From NCBI GenBank assembly GCA_012519815.1, contig JAAYPM010000001.1:1-38901 (forward strand): DNA of 38,901 nucleotides. Direction: 5' to 3'. Source of the DNA: Bacteroidales bacterium (GTDB lineage: Bacteria; Bacteroidota; Bacteroidia; Bacteroidales; UBA1715). Shown one piece after another: positions 36,416-38,901 of this stretch (position 1 is the first letter of the stretch; every line of letters starts with the position of its first letter). The position numbers and the translations under genes are program-made. The notes beneath the pieces were generated by a model, which saw only the letters and a program-made list of their open reading frames with translations, ran no database searches and was not told the origin of the DNA.

Positions 36416-37357
36416 TTACAAGTTAATAGTTTCGTCACAAAGATACAGATTACGTTCCGCTGAAGAACGAGAAATAAGTTCTGCGAGAAAACCCGTTAAA
36501 AAAAGTTGTGTTCCCACAATCAAACAAATAATTCCCAAAAAGAACAAAGGTCTTTGTGTCATATTATACTGTTCGTGCACTAATTTCATGTACGAGAAAA
36601 AAATCAAGATAAAAAAACCTATAATAAAACTAAACACCCCAATTGTTCCGAACAAGTGCATTGGGCGTTTACTAAATTTTGAAAGAAAAATAACCGAAAG
36701 TAAATCCAACGGACCACGAATAAATCGTTCTACTCCGAATTTTGTTGTTCCGTATTTACGTTTTTGGTGTTGTACCACTTTTTCGCCAATTTTTTTGTAT
36801 CCTGCCCATTTAACCAACACAGGTATATAGCGATGCATATCGCCGTACACCTCAATACTTTTAATTACTTGTTTTTTATAGGCTTTAAGTCCACAGTTAA
36901 AATCATGTAGTTTTATTCGTGTCATGCAGCGTACCGTAGCATTATAAAATTTACTGGGAATATTTTTAAAAACGACAGAATCATATCGCTTTTTTTTCCA
37001 CCCCGAAACCATATCATATTTTTCGTCAACAATCATACGATATAACTCAGGAATTTCGTCAGGGCTATCCTGCAAATCAGCATCCATAGTAATTACCACA
37101 TCTCCCTGTGCAAGTTCAAATCCTTTACAAAGTCCAGCAGACTTACCATAATTTCGTTGAAATTTAACCCCTTTAAGATGCGAGTACTTTGTTGTTAAAT
37201 CTTTAATTACATTCCATGAATCATCAGTACTTCCGTCATCAATCATAATAATTTCATACGAAAAATTATTTTTTTGCATAACAGAATCAATCCACGCAGT
37301 TAGCTCTGGCAGCGAATCCTCTTCGTTCAACAAAGGTATAACAACAGATATTTGCAT
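36416..37357 (-). CDS. Membrane-anchored glycosyltransferase family 2 (DPM1/ArnC-like)
   Basis: A 313-residue enzyme. The N-terminal GT-A domain (1–~225) has SVVIPLLNEEDSLPEL, IMIDDGSTDDSW, the metal/donor motif MDADLQDSPDEIPE and the later KYGTTKFGVERFIRG signature. Two membrane helices follow (~237–257, ~270–292). This matches transferases that put a sugar on undecaprenyl phosphate. Together with the GT4 gene downstream it suggests a small glycan-building operon. A complete promoter precedes it (37377–37407). Confidence 0.93.
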   Translation of the reverse strand: MQISVVIPLLNEEDSLPELTAWIDSVMQKNNFSYEIIMIDDGSTDDSWNVIKDLTTKYSHLKGVKFQRNYGKSAGLCKGFELAQGDVVITMDADLQDSPDEIPELYRMIVDEKYDMVSGWKKKRYDSVVFKNIPSKFYNATVRCMTRIKLHDFNCGLKAYKKQVIKSIEVYGDMHRYIPVLVKWAGYKKIGEKVVQHQKRKYGTTKFGVERFIRGPLDLLSVIFLSKFSKRPMHLFGTIGVFSFIIGFFILIFFSYMKLVHEQYNMTQRPLFFLGIICLIVGTQLFLTGFLAELISRSSAERNLYLCDETINL

Positions 37358-37376
37358 AGTATTTTTGTTTGTGTAA

Positions 37377-37407
37377 CAAATGTATCATTTTTCGGCACAC
37401 CAACAAA
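37377..37407 (-). promoter_or_regulatory. Promoter of the GT2–GT4–PFK operon
   Basis: On the minus strand TTTG (37407–37404), a 19-bp spacer, and TACATTTG (37384–37377). Both elements match the Bacteroidota σ70-type consensus at the ideal spacing. The ATG of the GT2 gene is 20 bp downstream of the −7 element. This is the clearest promoter in the window. Confidence 0.75.
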
Positions 37408-37450
37408 ACAAATCAGTTTAGAAAAACAACAGAAATATTTTGCAGCATAC

Positions 37451-38197
37451 TTATTTAAAAAGCAATCCCATAGCACTTACCACTATAAGCACAAGTATTA
37501 TTATTCGAAATAATTTTTCGGGTATAACTTTCACCAACTTAAAACCAATCAACATTCCTACTATTAATGCAGGTATTAGCAAAGCCCCATCGCGAAGTGA
37601 GGTAAGTGAAATAGTTTTCCACACAAACACATACAAAGGGAATTTTACCGCATTCATAATAAAAAAATACCATGCACGCGTTCCTGCAAATTCCTGTTTG
37701 GGGATATGGAGCGACAATAAAAAAATGGCAATTACGGGTCCAGAAGCATTGCCCAACATAGAAGTAAAGCCCGCAAAAAGCCCCATAAAAACAGCAAATA
37801 ATTTTGAAGTAGGAATTTGAGAGCTTTTAGAAATATAATCACGCCACACCATAATACCTGCTCCAATAAGTATTACGGTAGCCAACGCAACATTAAATTG
37901 CACATCATTTAAAAGTTTTCCAACCACCGTTCCAATTCCAATACCAACAAATCCCCATGGTAAAATAGAAAGTAACACATCCCATTTTACCGTTTTTCTG
38001 TAATACACAACCGCAACAATGTCAGACAACAACAAAATAGGCAATAAAAAACCCACCGAAGCCTTTCCGCCCAAAACAGCAGCAACAATAGGAATTGTGA
38101 GAGTTCCAGCACCAGCAATACCAGCTTTTGCCATACCCACAAACATAATTGAAATTATAATAAGAATTAATCCACCAAAAGAAACCGCCTCTAACAT
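37451..38197 (-). CDS. TauE/SafE family permease
   Basis: A 248-residue polytopic membrane protein with about seven to eight hydrophobic helices, including FGGLILIIISIMFVGMAKAG near the start and IIILVLIVVSAMGLLF at the end. Family motifs: GMAKAGIAGAGTLTIP in helix 1 and its repeat-related segment MGLFAGFTSMLGNASGPVIAIF in the second half. These proteins are thought to export sulfite, sulfoacetate or related organosulfur anions; the substrate here is unknown. It has its own −7 element and is not part of the downstream GT2 operon, whose promoter lies after its stop. Confidence 0.92.
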   Translation of the reverse strand: MLEAVSFGGLILIIISIMFVGMAKAGIAGAGTLTIPIVAAVLGGKASVGFLLPILLLSDIVAVVYYRKTVKWDVLLSILPWGFVGIGIGTVVGKLLNDVQFNVALATVILIGAGIMVWRDYISKSSQIPTSKLFAVFMGLFAGFTSMLGNASGPVIAIFLLSLHIPKQEFAGTRAWYFFIMNAVKFPLYVFVWKTISLTSLRDGALLIPALIVGMLIGFKLVKVIPEKLFRIIILVLIVVSAMGLLFK

Positions 38198-38214
38198 ATC
38201 ACCTATTTTTTTGG

Positions 38215-38222
38215 CAAATATA
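38215..38222 (-). promoter_or_regulatory. Putative −7 element of the TauE/SafE gene
   Basis: On the minus strand TATATTTG matches TAnnTTTG, 17 bp before the ATG at 38197. No −33 TTTG at the standard distance. Confidence 0.45.
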
Positions 38223-38418
38223 CTACAGGCTATTTACTTATTTTGCATTTTGCATGAAACAATTGTACTGCTATTAATGTTTATGCTACAAATGAACATA
38301 TTTCAAAAACACATGTACCGAAAAAAAATTTGTAATTAAATGAGAAAACACCTACATTTACGACTCAAATAAATTAAAAGTAATTATGCGGTATTAAGCA
38401 ATAATCCAATTATTAGAT

Positions 38419-38444
38419 TCGTCCCTAATGGAGAACATGATTTT
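38419..38444. repeat. Possible diverged copy of the 25-bp repeat
   Basis: TTCGTCCCTAATGGA followed shortly by ATGATT resembles the repeat at 19419 and 20000 (TTCCACTCCTAACGGA…ATGATT), sharing CCTAA-Y-GGA and ATGATT with an extra few bases between them. The similarity is partial and could be chance in AT-rich sequence. Confidence 0.3.
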
Positions 38445-38488
38445 AAAACATATGAAAATAGAAATAATAAAAGCAAATTATAAATTTT

Positions 38489-38901
38489 ATGAAGACGATT
38501 TTTAATTATTTGGGAATATTACTTTTTTGTTTTTCATGTAATTTTAAATCATAGGAAAATAATAAAATAGAAGTTAAGCTAATAGAAATTAATGACACTA
38601 TATGTGATATTAAAATTTATGATAGTAGTTTTTATTTGTTAACAGATCAAATAACAAAGGGGAATCCTCCTAATAGTATTTATTTTTTAATTTTTCAGCA
38701 AAATGACACTATGTCTTTTGTAGAAATTTATAAAGAAAATTCAAAGGTTCGTGATTTTTTTATTCATAATGCATATGAGTCAACAATTTATAGAGTTTCT
38801 ACAAATAATACAGAATTATTTTTACGTGGAAATTTTGCAGCATTTTTCGATTCAATAGAATATAGTAATCAATATGAAATAACATCATGGTTTGCTAAGC
38901 A
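38489..38901 (+). pseudogene. Putative lipoprotein frame interrupted by an amber codon (runs off the edge)
   Basis: From the ATG at 38489 the frame reads MKTIFNYLGILLFCFSCNFKS, a lipoprotein signal peptide with Cys14 and Cys17, the latter in FCFSC as lipobox. Codon 22 is TAG (38552–38554). Past it the same frame stays open for the remaining 347 bp to the window end (ENNKIEVKLIEINDTICDIK…SWFAK), with protein-like composition. TAG is a normal stop elsewhere in the window (mqnC ends in TAG), so general recoding is unlikely. It may be a young pseudogene, a base-call error or a true short peptide. I recognise no family, and the 3' end lies outside the window. Confidence 0.55.

Noticed and set aside
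38428-38505. A 25-codon frame starting in the diverged repeat at the right edge
   Set aside because: Very short, overlaps the start of the lipoprotein frame, and has no ribosome-binding or promoter support.
38489-38901. General recoding of TAG as a sense codon
   Set aside because: TAG ends mqnC normally at 33892–33894, so the single in-frame TAG here is better explained by mutation or error.

Overview
The window comes from a low-GC (AT-rich) member of the Bacteroidota. The evidence is a type IX secretion (T9SS) outer-membrane protein SprA, secreted proteins carrying T9SS C-terminal sorting domains, the cluster nusB–DUF1573–yajC–ybbR–coaE, a Porin_10-type barrel, DUF5063 and DUF5606 proteins, and several upstream regions with the Bacteroidota −7 element TAnnTTTG. 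An MqnC homologue suggests menaquinone synthesis by the futalosine route. The genus cannot be fixed from the sequence.

Layout, left to right. Positions 1–655 hold no gene but contain two copies of a ~75-bp dispersed repeat. Positions 680–2647 (+) carry DUF5063, a DEDDy 3'-5' exonuclease and CysQ. Convergent to these is a large secreted multidomain GH5 glycosidase (2634–5129, −), then guaA (5235–6761, −). From 14024 down to 6845 all genes point left and are tightly packed: nusB, DUF1573 lipoprotein, yajC, a hairpin terminator, ybbR, coaE, a TerB/DnaJ protein, DUF5606, M3 oligopeptidase, metallophosphoesterase.

Positions 14126–19129 (−) hold two related T9SS-sorted surface proteins, one very large and one short. 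The short one has a frameshift inside its signal peptide. Positions 19130–20405 are a repeat-rich island around a RelE/ParE-type toxin–antitoxin pair, which sits between a 25-bp direct repeat and a second, outer repeat.

Positions 20406–31231 (−) look like one operon, pdxA–ruvA–sprA–porin. It couples core metabolism and DNA repair genes to the T9SS translocon channel. Next come the divergent pair pepA (−) and mqnC (+), and then a leftward operon GT2–GT4–PFK (37357 to 33908) with the best complete promoter in the window (TTTG, 19 bp, TACATTTG). A TauE/SafE permease follows with its own −7 element. The right edge carries the 5' part of a putative lipoprotein reading frame that is interrupted by an amber codon directly after its lipobox.

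Most of the window is housekeeping. The parts worth a second look are the repeat-flanked toxin–antitoxin cassette, the head-and-tail-matched T9SS substrate pair with the broken signal peptide, the G8 tract inside sprA, the GH5 enzyme's unusual C-terminus, and the amber-interrupted lipoprotein. I found no tRNA, rRNA, CRISPR array, transposase or replication origin.
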